Shown: positions 13,701 through 27,223, counted from the first letter of the stretch. The stretch: 64,000 nucleotides of DNA from Cloeon dipterum (GCF_949628265.1 NC_088788.1:27700335-27764334); one strand, 5' to 3'. Made by a program: numbers and translations. The notes: generated from the letters alone by a model not told the origin.

Positions 13701-16700
13701 TAAAAAATTGTTTCATAATTCATAATTGTTCTGCTTTGATGGAAACAGGAAATACATAAAATGACAGTTCTCATCATTTTGTTTTTACCCATATGCCTCA
13801 TGTCCATGCGTTGTCCCAGCAATAAATTTTATCGCGGCATTGACCACTGTTAAAGGAGGTCACACAAGCAAATCTTCATTCTCGGCCCTCTTCTTCTCAC
13901 AAAGGAAGAACCGGCACTCGCGAGACAAGGCACGAGATGCGTGCACTATTGCGAGCGCATGACAGTGTGCAAGGGCAGTTGAGTGACCTGACCTGGACTG
14001 TTTGTGTGCACAATGTCTCCGTAATGGCGAGCACGCCAGTGGAATTCTTTGTTGCGAGTTTGCTTTGCGTCAGGTGCAATGCGGCAAATACTTTTCTAAT
14101 GGCCGCGCGCGGCCTGCTCCGATCCATCAGAGCAACAAACCGTCGTTAAACATGCATATTTATGAGTGCCGACCGGCAGCACTCGCACACCATACTTCTG
14201 GGCGTGTTGTTTGTCCTCGCTGCTTGTTGGACACAGCGTCACGTAATTAGACGGGCATTAGGCGACATCGTCATGGGTGTGTGCTCGCATGGCACCCCCG
14301 AAACAAACATACCCACCACTAATCTGACCTCGAGGTTATCGCATATTTGCACACTCGGCTTCTGCGGGCCGAAGGGAAACAGAAATGAATGCAAAATAAT
14401 GGTTGCCTGTGCGTTGGAGTGATCACAAAATCGATATTATCGTTTTATGCTGTCAAACGCTTGGACGGAGATCGTTTACCCACGCGGACGAAAGATTGTG
14501 ACCGCGCGCGTGTTTAAAATTTGCATTTAGAACTGAATTCTAAACGAGGACACGCTCGGCTAAAAAGCCCATTTGCCAGCGTATAGGGATAGAATAGTGT
14601 GCACTTTGCGCAATTAAGAGTTTAAATTAACAAATGGCGCAAATTTAAATTAAACACACGCTGTGTGTTGCAGGATTGAGCGTTATCCACCGTTGCTCTT
14701 GATAATTTGATAGCCTATATGCGAACGATTCAAAACGTTGAATGATTTTGTGGAGTGGCTTTTATAATGATATGATGATACTCGCTCAATATTGGAATAT
14801 TCATTCCCCATAGGCGTATTTAGGTGTGTATTTTGACCTTTTTCGAACTTTATAATTCGTTTATATGCTCCGATCCACTTTATGAAGCAATTAAACAGCC
14901 ATAATGGAGCTTGTTATTGATGATAGTGGCACCAATTATAATTACGAGCTGAAAGATCCAAATTTGAGCAAAATGCATCAAATAATATTCACCAGATTTT
15001 AATCAAAATAACTTGCGGGTAATTAATTAGGGATGTAGGATGCGGTAACGTAAATATGATATTTCTGATGATCTTTCATACCGCATCTTCACAAACAGTG
15101 ATTTTCTTGTGTAAAACGCATCGAAATAATTTAAAATTCCAAATGCCAGGACACCTTCAAAATTTTTGGAATCAGTCAGCGCTTTCAAAAATTACCGCTG
15201 AATTGTGAATTAAAAGTAATTTCATGGAGCACGTGGAAAACATTAGTAGAGTAGAAATATTAATCAAGTATTAATTTCCTCAGCTAAAATTTAGGCATTT
15301 AACAGCGTCACAAGCTTCTTAGCTTGAAAACAAAAATATATAGTTGTACCCTGATTTGCTTCGAGTGACGATCGAATGTTTTCTCATTTCCAAATTCGGA
15401 CGAAGTAGGTTATCAAAACAAAGTAACCTGACACCCAATCAGTTTGATCTGATGAAAGTTCCACGAGCAGCAAAACAAACGCCATCGGATCAATGTGCAT
15501 TCGACGCGCGAGGCCAGCTAATTTTGCAATTAAAGGCTGGGGTGATTAGTGCAGGCGTCGCGTGCGAAATAAAAGCGAATGGGCAGATGCACGTGACTGC
15601 AGCAAAAAGCCCCTTTCCCCGCTGAATGCCCTCGTCGTTGCTGAAGAAGCCACTTTGTCTCACTCGGCGCCAGCAGGAGAAATAAATTGGGCCCAATTAA
15701 GGCAGGCGAGCCGCTCGCAAAACCCCCCATAATTTGACCATTATTTGCGCCCCGGGGAAATGGTAAGAATCCGCGAGGAATCTTTTGGACGGCTGCCCAG
15801 CGCGTATTGCGACCGCCCAAAAAGAGGGCAAAAGACATCAGTCGATCGCGTTGGACCTCCTTCTAGGAATGTGCCATTTTTCAACTTCAGCCAGTCTCTC
15901 ACGACACACGTGAAAAATAGGCCCATTTGTGGGAAAATGAGAGACGCTGTCAGGCTGCAATATATTTTGTTCGATTTTTTTTCAAAAAGCCACAATTACG
16001 CAACGATTTGCCAGCCGGGAAATATTTACAGACTTTTTTATATTCTAGCATTGTCACCGATTGATTCAGTAATAGGAATGCTAACGCTAGATTCTAGAGC
16101 CACTTAATCTTTTAGAAGTCGAGACAGGCTTTTATAAAATTTCTCTAAAAAGTAATTAAAGGTGAGAATAATTTATGATGCTTCTCATTCTCAAGAAATC
16201 AGCCGACGAGCCGGTTTTAGCCTGTTTATAAATCACGTAGAAAATGGAATTGTGGGAGAGGCGTGTTTGGAAAAATGCCGGAGGAAATAAGGCGCGTGCC
16301 CTCCATTCATTAGGAGAAGTGCGGTTCGCAGCTGCTACGTCTCAAAGTAATTACATATCTGCCCGTGCAGGTGAACCTGATCTGTTTCATGAATCACATT
16401 TTTTCATGTTCGAAGCAAAATGCGCTCTATTCTCGTGTCTCCGCAAGAAATTTATGGTCGTCATTATGCGAAAGTGCAAAACTGCTCGCCATGCAAATTT
16501 GGCGACATAAAAAGGCGTTCGCGAAAATTGCCCGGCTTTTGTGAATTTAGCTACATTATTTTCAACGACATGAACCCTAAGGGGGGTTGATCTTTGATCA
16601 ATTTTACAGTTCTCGTTATTCTAAATGGGGGTTGAGACCTAACTGGAAACTGTCCCTGAAGTCCTTGACTCAGATTTATAAAAGTTTGTGATAAAACGTT

Positions 16701-19700
16701 GCAGTTGCAAAACTTTTGAATGTGGTTCGCAGCTTTTGCAAATATAACGGTTGTTTACAGACATAAGCGAATAGTTCAGGAAATTTACTGCAAAAGTTAA
16801 TCAACATATCTCACACAGCAGCATTATTTTCATCGAGCAAAACTTGCACGCATGCAAAGCCCTTAATCCGATGTATTCCCTTTCGTAAAAACTGGACAAG
16901 GCAAGCCTTGTTTACCATCAAAATTCTCTCTCGAGCTCGCACAAATAGGCGGCTTTAAAGCAGATCTAGAGGATATTCTGCAATTCTGCATCGTCCCCGA
17001 GCGACGACTCTATTCACATTTTTGCTGTCCACGCGCGCTCTATCGATTTGCAACACGGGGCAAAATCCGCTTTGGAGAGAAAAATACGCTCAACTCGTTA
17101 TTTTGTTCGCCCGTAATCCATCAAAAGCGGCAGGCAAATAGCACTATAGTGGCCGGCGATTAAGAGCGAGCCTTAATTGGCAATCACATGTATATACATT
17201 CATTCTCGGTGGCGGCACGCGATTATAGCCGGAATTCAAATGAGCATTGTGGAGCTGGGCTAATTGCCGTGAAATGCGCTTCGATTGCGTTTCGGAATGC
17301 AAAAGGAAATTCCCATTGAGCTGGGACGTCAGGTATTCCAACTGATTGGAGTGTGCGTGTTTTCCGCCAGAACGAAAATATTACCGCGAAAGTTGAAAGC
17401 CCTGATGGAGATTTAATCTCGGCCGACCTCAAATCTGCGTGCACAAGCACGGAAAAGTAGATGGTTGCTGCTTGAAACCACCCTCTTTGCACAATATCAG
17501 AAATCAATCTCGTGTGACCTCTTTGTAATTGCACTCTCTTCCCGGTGGGCGGTTCTTCTGAACAACAACGGTGGTGCGGTTTCTCGCTTATTTTGCGAAA
17601 TTAGAGCGTGAGTTTCGAAATGCACAAAGCTTTGATTCCGCCGCAGTCTCCTACAGATGGAAGGTACAAGCAGCTCTTCACTGTCAAACTGGATGTTCCG
17701 TGCACATTTCCAATAGCAAAATGCAACGACGGATTTCAGGGTGGAAACTGCGGATTTCAACGGCCTTAGGAGGGGGGCTCACCAAGAGGTAAATGACTTG
17801 ATCCCTGAACAATCCCGGTGCCCAGGGGAATTTTCGGAAAATATTGATTTATTGATTTTTAAGGGCTCTAAAAATCAGTTCTATTTTTTTCAATGCTTCG
17901 GATATTTACCAGCTTTTGTAAAGAACGATTTTAAGATTGTTCAAATGTGTGTTCAAGATGAGGATCAAGTAAGTCCTTGTAAAGCTCTAATTTCTTAGGA
18001 TCAGAAGTCATTCCATGTCCTCCTGTAAAAATTTCATAGCCTATAATTAAAATAGGTGCTCGTTGCATGTTCAAAAGAAGAAGTTTATTCAAGGAGTGTG
18101 TAATTCGAATATTCACGTCAAAGCATACACTACATACAAGGTCAGCTTCTGAGCGCTCAAATTGTGAGGTGAAGGGGTAATTACCGGCGTGGTTTGCGAT
18201 GAGCCCACCTGATTAAATAGCTTTAGAGGCACAAATTATTGCTGCATTGCGGATGGTGTCAGGAGCACGCATCGAGTAGCCGGCCAGTATTCAATCTACG
18301 TCAAATTCCTCTCAAAAAATACTTGGGATAAACGCATTAGGGAAATTACTCGCCAGTAATTATATATTTTATGTGAGAGAGAAACCTTGTTGTAAATTTC
18401 CATCCGCGAAACGTTAATTTGGACTTGACAAAAGAGCCTCACGCAAGTGTGCACTGCTTTTCAAGAAAATAATGCTGAGTGCGGAAGCAACAAAAGCGGC
18501 TCCACTTCATTCATTTTGCACGAAAGAACGCACGCGAGAGACATCATATTGTACAATGTTCATGGTTGAAATCCCACTTTTCGTTTTAGAATCTAAGCTA
18601 TTATACGGATTTTCATTGTTAGATTAATGAGCATCTTAACACAAACTTGAGTCTAAATCAAAAAATACATATTTAAAGGAAAGTTCTGCAATTTTAAAAT
18701 TCGAGAAATCACAGCTTCCAGGGCTATGCAATATTGTAACATTTTTTCTGTAATCAAAACATTTGAACTCATTTAATTGCAAAATGTAATAAAATAAAAG
18801 AAAACATGTGAGATTATGTGTTGGAAGTTGTGCATTATTTTTTCTCAATTATTACAATTCATAAAAACAAATATCGTATCTAATCATAATGTATTGTTTC
18901 GCAGCCACAACACATTATTCAATGTTGCAAAATTAAATCGTAAACACTGACTCGGCTCTTTTCTTAACAGCGAAAAGGCAGCGTTAGCAATTAAAAATTC
19001 ATTATTATTTCATTTCGCGGAGCGGGCGCGGCGCCACATGACACGCGCAACGGAGTTTGCTTGGAGGCAGGGGGCGATTATTTAGAGACAAAGCGCGGAA
19101 TAATGACGTTGGATGACTGCTTTCTTCGACTAACAGCCCGCTGGCTGCCGAAATGGAAGCGAGCCAACAAATTGTTTTTCTCGCCGGCCAATAAGCACAA
19201 GCCGCGAGGCAGGGAGCACACGACAACGACAATCGACGGGCTGATTTGCATTCTGCGATATTTCCGCCTCTGCTCTCTTTTGTTCTTTGTGGCAGCTTCG
19301 CGTTGCGTCTCCGCCACCAGCCCCAGATGGTCGCAACTTTGTTTGTGGGCCCGCCGGCCGCAGCAGGTCAGTCCTCCTTTCCAAAGAAGCCGACAGATTT
19401 TGCTCCTTTGCCAAGCGTATCTGACGCAAACAATGTCAAGGTCTAATATGGGTCGGATCAGTATGTGCAGCCCCTCGATGATTTTACGAGCGCCAATTTC
19501 GGCTCCGTTCTCATTTTTCTCATCGTCTGTCTTTTCTCATAAAAATCATCGCGCGTGCAAACTGCCACCCATAAACGAGGCAGGTCGCAGATTATATGCA
19601 ACCAGCCTGACGCACTTGTTCGTCACGGTTGCACAGCAACGCAGTTTTGTCTTTGTTCACTGCTGAATAATCAAGATCTATTTTTATGAACAATGAGCTT

Positions 19701-22700
19701 GTTAGAGGTGCGCTTGGTTGAACACTAGAGAAAGTGCATGCAGATTTTATCAGTGCAAATTTCAAGGCTTTTGCTGCAACGCTGAATAAAATCCGCCAAA
19801 CATAATTAATTAATAAACTCATGAGGCCTATTACAGCATCCATTAGTAACAGTTTTGACTTTATCTTGGAACTTCTTTTGAAACCAAGCTTATTTTTCTT
19901 GCTCTGAAAAACATCAACAAGATTTTTTACTTTTTGATGCGCTGGCCTTATAAAGAACTTATCTGTGAATTATTAATTCAAAGACATGTTAAGATAATAT
20001 CCTTGTATTCAAATAAGCAAATTCAAATCATTAGCAACGTTTTAAATGTAAAAACCCTACAAATTTATTTCAAAATTTAACAGTGTTTTGAAATATTTTT
20101 GTCAACTGGCTCAAAAAGTCATAACATTATTTGTTCACTTTTACAAATGAAAATTTATTTATCTCCATACTTGTTGACTGTTTACATCCCTTGAAACTAC
20201 AATTTCAAATATATAAAGCTTTAACACTCCAAAACGACTGGCACCAAAAATGATTCGCCACTGAACGGAGATGCACAAGTTTTACTAATCAAGAAGCATT
20301 ACTCAATTTGGCATATAACTATTCGTTTGCGCAAAAGGAACGAGCAGCAGCTGCTCACATTGTGTGTCACATATGCAATCATCCATATTACGAACCGACA
20401 GAGCGACTGATTATGAATTATGATGTTCGTCAGTAGCAGGCTGAGTGTATAATACATTATAGCGTGCCCAGGAGAATATATGGTTGAGAGCGATAAGCCG
20501 CGATGCCTCTTCTTGTCATCCTGATTAGCCCGGCTCACATGAGTGCGTTATGTTTCGTGATTGCACGACATGCTCCTTCACTACTTAATTTCGCTAATCC
20601 CATTCCGAGTTCAGCGTTCAGCAGCTCAGGTTATGCAACTTCCACTGTCAATTAAGGCTGACACTTAAAGCACGCGGCAATTCATCAAGCACGCGAGACG
20701 CACACGCACGGGAGATGAGAGAGACTTTTGCGAATTTTACAATTAAATTTGCCGAAACATAATATCCCACCACTTTTTCTCGGCTGCTAGGCTTTAGACG
20801 ACCGAGAAGCTTTGAATCTGTTACTCTCACTGGACCTTGTGCCTAATTACGATTTTTGCAGTACAAGCAACACATAAATGATGCAATAACAGTGGCCGTC
20901 CGTTGTAGTGAAATTTATTAATCGCCGCATGCCATTATTTGCAGCTGGCGTAAGACCGCTGAGCGTGAAATTTACTCTTAGACCACAAAGCCGCATCGTG
21001 GATAAATACTTACAATTAGACTAACAAAGCATTGATGCGTGGTTAACATTACAGAAAACAAAAGAAATCGTTTATTTGGAGACAAGGAAATGCTTATGAA
21101 TAGCATTCAAAATTAAATATTATTTTGAATAATGTATAATGTATTTCACCATAACGTAATTTATTTATTAATTTATTCTCCCTATACAATAACAAGTAAT
21201 TGGGTGATATACAAAATATTTTTGATTTATAGATAAATAAAATTCAAATAAAAAACACATGAAGTCTCACAAAATAACTTAATGAATTTGTTGAAGACGT
21301 TGCTTGTACACGAGAACCAAAACTGCGGCTGTTGATGTTCCATCGGTTGGATTTTACGTATGGTCATTGCATTAATTAAATATTTCAAAATTAAGGTGAG
21401 TTCTAATAGTCTACTTACAAATGTCACAGTAATTAATATACATCAGCCCTGAAATTAAATGCAATCCTGTGGAAGGATCTTGCAGTAAGAATTAGTTTAC
21501 TCAGAAATCGGCGAAAACGTCTTTTGATTAATTTCTACGGACAAAAAATTGTGGCTAGACCAGTTTTCTAATCTGTGTTGACCATTTAAGTCTGTCTGTT
21601 CGAAACTAGAAATGACCACACTTTATCAGAAAAATGTGACAATTTATTTCGTAAAAGTGTTCAAATGTGTGATTTGTTTCCAAACTTATTTTACAATATC
21701 TTTTGCGACAGATCTACAATTTAACCTTGGGATCTTGCGTGTAGTGTGATGTATGAATATCTTCTGAAAAAAGTTGGACGGTGAAAGTCCAGATCACTCT
21801 GCCACTAAATATTTACCAATACGCTGTGTTCATGACAGTTAAAGATAACTGTCTTTCAGAGTGCCAATTTTAGCCGCGCGAATTCCGTAGAAATCGCCAT
21901 ATATACCGATTCTGGGAGCTCGATTTTGGCCGTTTCCCCGCGATGATTGCCAAAAGTTAATTGCTTATTTTCTCTAGATTTGAGTGCGAGAGCAGGAGAA
22001 TGCCATTCTTCTGCCAGAACAAAAAATTTCTCTACACACAATATGTTTAGAGAGAGCTAAAAATTGAGCTATTATACAATCATTGTGGCTCAAACAAAAC
22101 CTGGCCCATATACGTGTGCAATAATTGAAAATAATTTGAAAATTTTGTCTATTCCAAGGAAACCTGTACCAAATTTATTTATACGTTTTTCACTTCAGAG
22201 AATTTTATAACTTATTAATTGAGAATAAATCACGTTTAGATAGCAAAGACGAAATTCGGTTTTTAATTTCTCTATAATTACGAAAATTTCATTTTTGACA
22301 TAATATAGCACGTTTTTAAGAATAGGCTCGGATCTGGTGGGTATATTAATAAATAAATAAATATTGTAATTTGCAGAGATGCCTGTTGAAATTACGTGAT
22401 TCGGCAAGTATATTTAAGCTGAACGAACGGACTAAATAGCTGGAGCAAAATGAATTCAAAACAGTCTTGACCCCATATGAAGCGAGTGAAACAACCTTGA
22501 CAGCGTCTCTTGAAACCAGTGTTCTGATCTGCTGTTTTGATTTTGATGAACAAACCCACTCCACTCCACACTTAATTATAGTAACCATATAAACCAACTG
22601 AAAATATCGCGTTGATTAAAGAAGGTTAAAAAATATAAATTGGGTCAAAATAATTAAAGCCCTAGATCTATTGTGAAATTGTTATGCACCATATTATTAA

Positions 22701-23195
22701 ATCAGATAATGCGCTGCAAAGATGGCCTGGATGTTCAAATTATCTTACTTTTGTTAGCTTTTCCTGCAATTTAATACGGAAATGGTGGCCGGAAATTCTG
22801 AACAAATTTTTTGAATACTTTTTTAGTATTTAGAGGGGTAGTGCTAATTATTATTACAATCTATTTTGAAGTGTCCACTATAGTTTTTAATTAAAAAAAA
22901 TTAAAATATATTTTATAATAGTACAAAACTTGTTATTGGTTCTAGCAGAGAGAATTAAATCTGATGTATGAAGTGAAATTGAGAATACTTAACACATGAC
23001 ATGAGGAATAGCCTTATATAAAAATTAGTTCTTCAAAATCACATTATATAATTATCTCAATGAATATGATTATAGTTTTATAATTTATTTTCAATATATT
23101 TAACACCTATCAATGGATCGAATCCATAAACATTTTGAACTGCCATTTATCCGTTTATATGAAGATTTGGCTCAAATCGGATTGTTGTTGGTCAG
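10760..23195. other. Gene desert between lectin and PPxY gene
   Basis: Some 12.4 kb without a gene I can support. The longest frame, about 200 codons near 19.06-19.67 kb on plus, lacks an ATG at its start, overlaps three minus-strand frames and sits in a GC-richer island, so it is probably chance. GC-richer islands (about 11.1-11.8, 13.9-14.4, 15.4-15.9, 17.1-17.8 and 19.0-19.7 kb) alternate with AT-rich DNA, the look of conserved regulatory blocks in arthropods. That reading is inference. I saw no tRNA or known microRNA. The non-coding 5' exon of the PPxY gene may lie here. Confidence 0.55.
11088..11540 (-). pseudogene. Open, internally duplicated segment of unknown origin
   Basis: Two adjacent minus-strand frames, 11540-11286 and 11282-11088, both contain a similar peptide (NVFQNLGPLPARG and AVFQNLGECSKS). 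This reflects an imperfect direct repeat of a CCTAGATTTTGAAA-like sequence at about 11119 and 11430. Each copy is followed by a GTAAAA-type stretch. There is no signal peptide, recognised domain or splice structure. It could be a decayed duplicated exon, a transposon remnant or a non-coding repeat. Confidence 0.2.
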
Positions 23196-23200
23196 GTACG

Positions 23201-23710
23201 ATGAACTCTGCGCCGGCGGCGGGTCAGGGGATGGTTGCCCTCTTGGTGATGGTGGCCATCGTGTGTCTGGTGCTGGTCTACTACTGCTGGGGCGCATGCT
23301 GCCGCTCCATCTGCCCCCGGAGAGCCTCTTCCCTTGAACTCGACCCCGAGTTCAGTCAGCCAACCATTATCCTACTGCCCTACGGCCGCATGGTTGTTGT
23401 AGACAGCAGGGTGAGCATAATTAATCAATGCGCGCAAACTCATCCATCATTTTGAAAAATTGATCAATTCGGAAAATACGCGATGTGTGCTATTAGGAAA
23501 CAAAAATGTAAGAAAAATCGTTAGCAAAATGCTGCAATATATATATATATTAGGATCTATTTTTTGCGTAACAAGTTGATATAAAAACTTCAGCTATAAA
23601 CGTCTAGACGCATTTATCAAGTTTTATTCTTTTAGCATCGTCATATCGTCAACCTCGAAGTAGACGAAAACTCAAGTCGGAAAAGATAAACAATTACATT
23701 TTAGCTCAAG

Positions 23711-23764
<54 letters not shown>

Positions 23765-24207
23765 CGAACAAATTCATACTCCAGGGAAAAAGCAAAGATA
23801 AAAAAAAAATATATTTCACGTGTGCACATGATACAAAATCCAGTTTTTAATGCGTTTAAATGATTTTGATCTAGATTAATGTATATTTGCATTTTTATTT
23901 GCAGTTGTTTAACCAGTTGCAAGCAGGCAGTGGGCTGGACCTGACCGAGATAGGTCGGCAGATGACGGAAGAGGCGGACAGCCCCGCTGAAACGCCGGAT
24001 TCAGAGGCCAAAGACAGGCTGACCGCGTTGCTTATGCCTCCTCCTCCTGCCTACGAGTCAATTTTCGGCCTGGAGGACAACCCACCCTCGTATGAGGACC
24101 TGCTGCGGAGGCAGAGGGTGTGCATCCTCACCATGGAGCCGCAGCCATCAAGCAGCGCGACCAACTCGGACTGTGGAGACGATTCCCTCAGGGAAAGCAG
24201 TGTTTAA
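23201..24207 (+). CDS. Small single-pass membrane protein with two PPxY motifs
   Basis: There are two coding exons, 23201-23410 and 23905-24207, joined at a phase-0 GT-AG intron and encoding 170 aa. A TTGTTGTTGGTCAG acceptor just before 23196 suggests an upstream non-coding exon. Without that splice, an in-frame ATG at 23159 would add 14 residues. Residues 11-31 form one hydrophobic membrane helix, followed by a cysteine cluster (CCRSIC, 33-38) suited to palmitoylation. The long acidic tail has PPAY (117-120) and PPSY (130-133), the ligand for WW domains of Nedd4-family ubiquitin ligases, and ends in ESSV, a class I PDZ ligand form. A short exposed N-terminus with no signal peptide suggests type III topology. 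It is plausibly a ligase adaptor or trafficked membrane regulator, similar in plan to Commissureless or Ndfip-type proteins, but I do not recognise the ortholog. Confidence 0.8.
23714..23759. repeat. (AT)23 microsatellite in the intron of the PPxY gene
   Basis: An uninterrupted AT dinucleotide run of about 46 bp inside intron 23411-23904. A shorter AT run at about 23538-23551 lies in the same intron. It is likely length-polymorphic. Confidence 0.95.
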
Positions 24208-25324
24208 ATTCGCGAACAAAGCAAATCATCGTTTCTATTCTATTTTTGTGACTGAATCAAAGTACATATTATTTTATCCTTGTGTTTCTTTCCGTGAGAG
24301 TGGCAGGGAAGTTAGTAAAGCCACAAGTAACTGTGATATTACTTGCTAAGAGATAGAAATGCTCGTAGGGGATTCATGGGAAGCTCAAAGTGTACCAAAA
24401 ATTATATAATGGATGACTTTGACATGGGTTTGAGCCGACAATAATAACTCCATTGTGCTCTATTGCTGATGTAAGTCTTCAAGCAGCTGGCCTTTATCAA
24501 ACAGCTGCTTCAGCACTAAACCACAAAATGTCCATTGTTTCAAATAATACTGATAGGTACATAAAAATAAATGCATGAATTTAAAAGAAACATTGAAGGT
24601 CTAGAGTTGCCAGTACAGAAGACCAAAAAAATCCTTGGATTGCTATTTTAAAGGCCGCAATTATAATTTTTGCGGCATGTTAAATGGAGTCGAAAATGCT
24701 TTCTAAGTTATTGTGGTTTCTAATCCCTTAATATATGTATAACTTCTGCTGAAGTTCGTGGAAGGGTCGTTCTATGGCTTGCGTGATACCGTTAACGGCT
24801 ACTTTCAAGTTTAATGTATTGTATAATTCTGGCAACTCTACATCCCTGTTACAGCCAAAATATATACATTTATATTTTCTAGCCCCAGATCTTTTGGGGA
24901 AATAATGAACTCATTTTATCAGTTTCCCATTTAATGTTTTATGCTCCAAAGATCAAATTTTCTACTTCACTGTGCTCTCTAGTCAATGTCAGATTGCTAT
25001 CAGTTCACGAGATTGCCCCTAGAGAAAAGGTGTAATGTGTTTTTAATGTTGAAATGGTTTAATTATCAAGTGCATCAGCCACTGATGCTACGAACGTCCA
25101 AGTACCTGACGATAGCTGCAGCAAAATAGTCGCCCCCATTTATGGTCTACCTAATTACACCAGACATTCCACCCTTCAACACCATCTAATGTCTCCTTGA
25201 TGTTGCCCCATTTTCCACTTTTGCCATTGTTCCAAGATTATTCCATTATTGTCGGCCTCATTCAATTGCCATGTACCAAGACAACACATTAAGTTGATAT
25301 TTCAAAGATATTAAAAAAATGTGT
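24208..25324. other. 3' UTR of the PPxY gene and intergenic DNA
   Basis: About 1.1 kb separating convergent genes. It contains the downstream AATAAA of the PPxY gene (24566) and then AT-rich DNA with no supported reading frame up to the poly(A) signal of the RRP15-like gene. Confidence 0.6.
24566..24571 (+). terminator. Poly(A) signal of the PPxY gene
   Basis: AATAAA 359 nt beyond the stop codon at 24207, the first canonical hexamer I see downstream. It implies a 3' UTR of roughly 380 nt. Confidence 0.5.
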
Positions 25325-25330
25325 TTTATT
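25325..25330 (-). terminator. Poly(A) signal of the RRP15-like gene
   Basis: AATAAA on the minus strand (GAATAAAACACA) 23 nt beyond the RRP15-like stop codon, giving a very short 3' UTR. Confidence 0.7.
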
Positions 25331-25352
25331 CTAAACATGGTTTTTATTTAAT

Positions 25353-26765
25353 TCACTCATCACTATCGCCGTCTGAAATCGACTCACCAGCAGAGGCTTC
25401 ACTCCCGCTTTCCTGCTGCTTGTCCCAGTCCTTCAGCTTTCCATCTCCCATCATGAAGTCGTCTCTCAAAACACTCCAAATCGGAGCTGCGTCATCCTGG
25501 AACAAATTAAGGACTCAGTTAGTAACAGTAATACAGCCCTAGGTAAAATTGTGAGACATTAATAAGACAGTTCAAATAATTTAAAATCTTCTAACCAGAC
25601 AGATTATATTGAAAGCCATGCCATTCAAATCAATACTTATCGCATTAAATCATCACTAAAAAATGAATAGTTTCTCAACTCTTAATCACTTAGGGATTTA
25701 GGTGAGTTCATATACTTGCCTTATCATCTTTTGGTTCGACTTTCTGCGACTGGTTCCTTCCAATGAGTACACTCTTTGACGGGCCCATCAAGATGTCAAG
25801 GAAACTATTCTTGTCAACAGACTTCAAAACTTTTTCCCGTTTTCTCTCTGAGTGTCCTGCATCATCAAGCTCTGCTTCAATGTCTTTTTGTTGCTTTTTA
25901 ACCGCATTAAAGAGCTGCACCACTCCTCTGAAAATACGAAATATTTGTTGGTTATTTTATTCCGCTAACTTTAAAGCGTTTCAACCATTACCTTGTGGCA
26001 ATTTTAGACAAAGATTTTTCTCGATCCTTTGCTAGAACATTAGGTTTGCTCCTGCTCATAGTTTCCCATAGTTTTCTCTGAAATATTTAACAAACTATAG
26101 CAATTATAATAAACCAACTTACTACTATTCACGCACCTTTTTCTTTTGTTCCCTCAATTCAGCAGCGCTCAATATAGGTTTCACGTCAGGTTTTTCTTCG
26201 ACATCTTCAGTTTTGTCTTCTAGATTCACCTCCTCGCCATCGATTTCAAAGCCTGGATCTTTAGGTTCTTCTTTCAACACAGTTTCATTCAACTTCTTTG
26301 CTCTAGACAAAACCAACGTCTTCTTTTTCTTCGGTTTATTGGTTTTCAGCACTTTCAAAATAGCGTCCGCCCAACCAGCATTTCCGACTGCTGGTTTTTC
26401 CTCATCATCACTGCTCCCACTGGCATCCGCACCATCAGACTCTTTACCACTGTGTTTGGCTTTCTTGGAAGGTTGTTGCTCTTCATCTAACTCGCTGCCT
26501 TCTTCCTGAATGTCAGAGACTTCCTCTCCAGAATTTCCAGACTCTGAATCACTCTGCACAGTAGTGAGCTCAGCTGCAAAAACACCACTGATTTATCTTG
26601 GCCACATAAAAGAATTAAATGTATTTATAATACTAAATATATTATGTGTAACTTATTAAATTGTAAACCAAGTTTTGTTTTGAATTGACATGCATGCGTA
26701 ACTCATGTGAAATGCTGACAAAAAATAAAATATCACAAACCTTGACGAGCTTGCACCAGCGCCAT
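25353..26765 (-). CDS. RRP15: RRP15-like ribosomal RNA processing protein
   Basis: There are five exons on the minus strand: 26765-26741, 26573-26137, 26077-25992, 25927-25720 and 25496-25353. They encode 299 aa. RRP15 is a nucleolar component of pre-60S particles needed for processing of pre-rRNA to 25S/28S and 5.8S rRNA. The N-terminal ~70 residues are acidic and disordered with a basic patch (PSKKAKHSGK). The family signature follows at 76-101 (WADAILKVLKTNKPKKKKT, LVLSRAKK). Further C-terminal blocks typical of the family are RKLWETMSRSKP, GVVQLFNAVKKQQ, FLDILMG and the final WSVLRDDFMMGDGKLKDWD. Length matches metazoan orthologs (about 280-300 aa). The fourth intron must use a GC donor (AAG|GCAAGT at 25719), because no GT there keeps the frame. 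The gene is divergent from TRAPPC8, with about 460 bp between start codons. Confidence 0.95.
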
Positions 26766-27223
26766 GATAATTTATAATTTTATTGCACTTTTTACTGAAC
26801 TTAAGGGATGGTCCGTGTTTTTAACACGATTACAGTAATAATGCGAAATATGGGAAATAGGAAGAATAGAACTGGACGCGAAAGCTACATAAACGTGAAA
26901 AGACACGTGAGAAGCGACGAACAACTCGAGGAAGCAAATTTTAGTAAACAAAAAACAAAAGAGTAAAGACATGTGCACCAATCACAGCAGGGATTTGCTG
27001 CCAGCACGATACCAATGCTACCACCTTGCGGCGAAATAACGCACTGCGTGACAGCTGTACTAGAAAATTTCAAAACAATGAAAATTTTTTCTGCTTTTTA
27101 GTTGATTTTATTTCTATAATTTAGGTAATTGTGTCCAATTTTCATCTAAATTTAAAAACTAGGTAGCCATATTGATGTTTTAATGCAAATTGCAGGCTGA
27201 TTGGGATCTTCAAATTAAGAAAG
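26766..27223. promoter_or_regulatory. Shared bidirectional promoter region, RRP15-like / TRAPPC8
   Basis: The 458 bp between two divergent start codons must hold both transcription starts and 5' UTRs. There is no obvious TATA box. The most GC-rich, promoter-like part is about 26970-27062, including GGCGAAAT and GACAGCTGTACT. Head-to-head pairing of two constitutively needed genes suggests a common TATA-less promoter. This is inference from spacing. Confidence 0.6.

Noticed and set aside
19061..19666. 201-codon plus-strand open frame
   Set aside because: It begins at TTG, overlaps several minus-strand frames, has no domain or splice logic and lies in a GC-richer island where long chance frames are expected.
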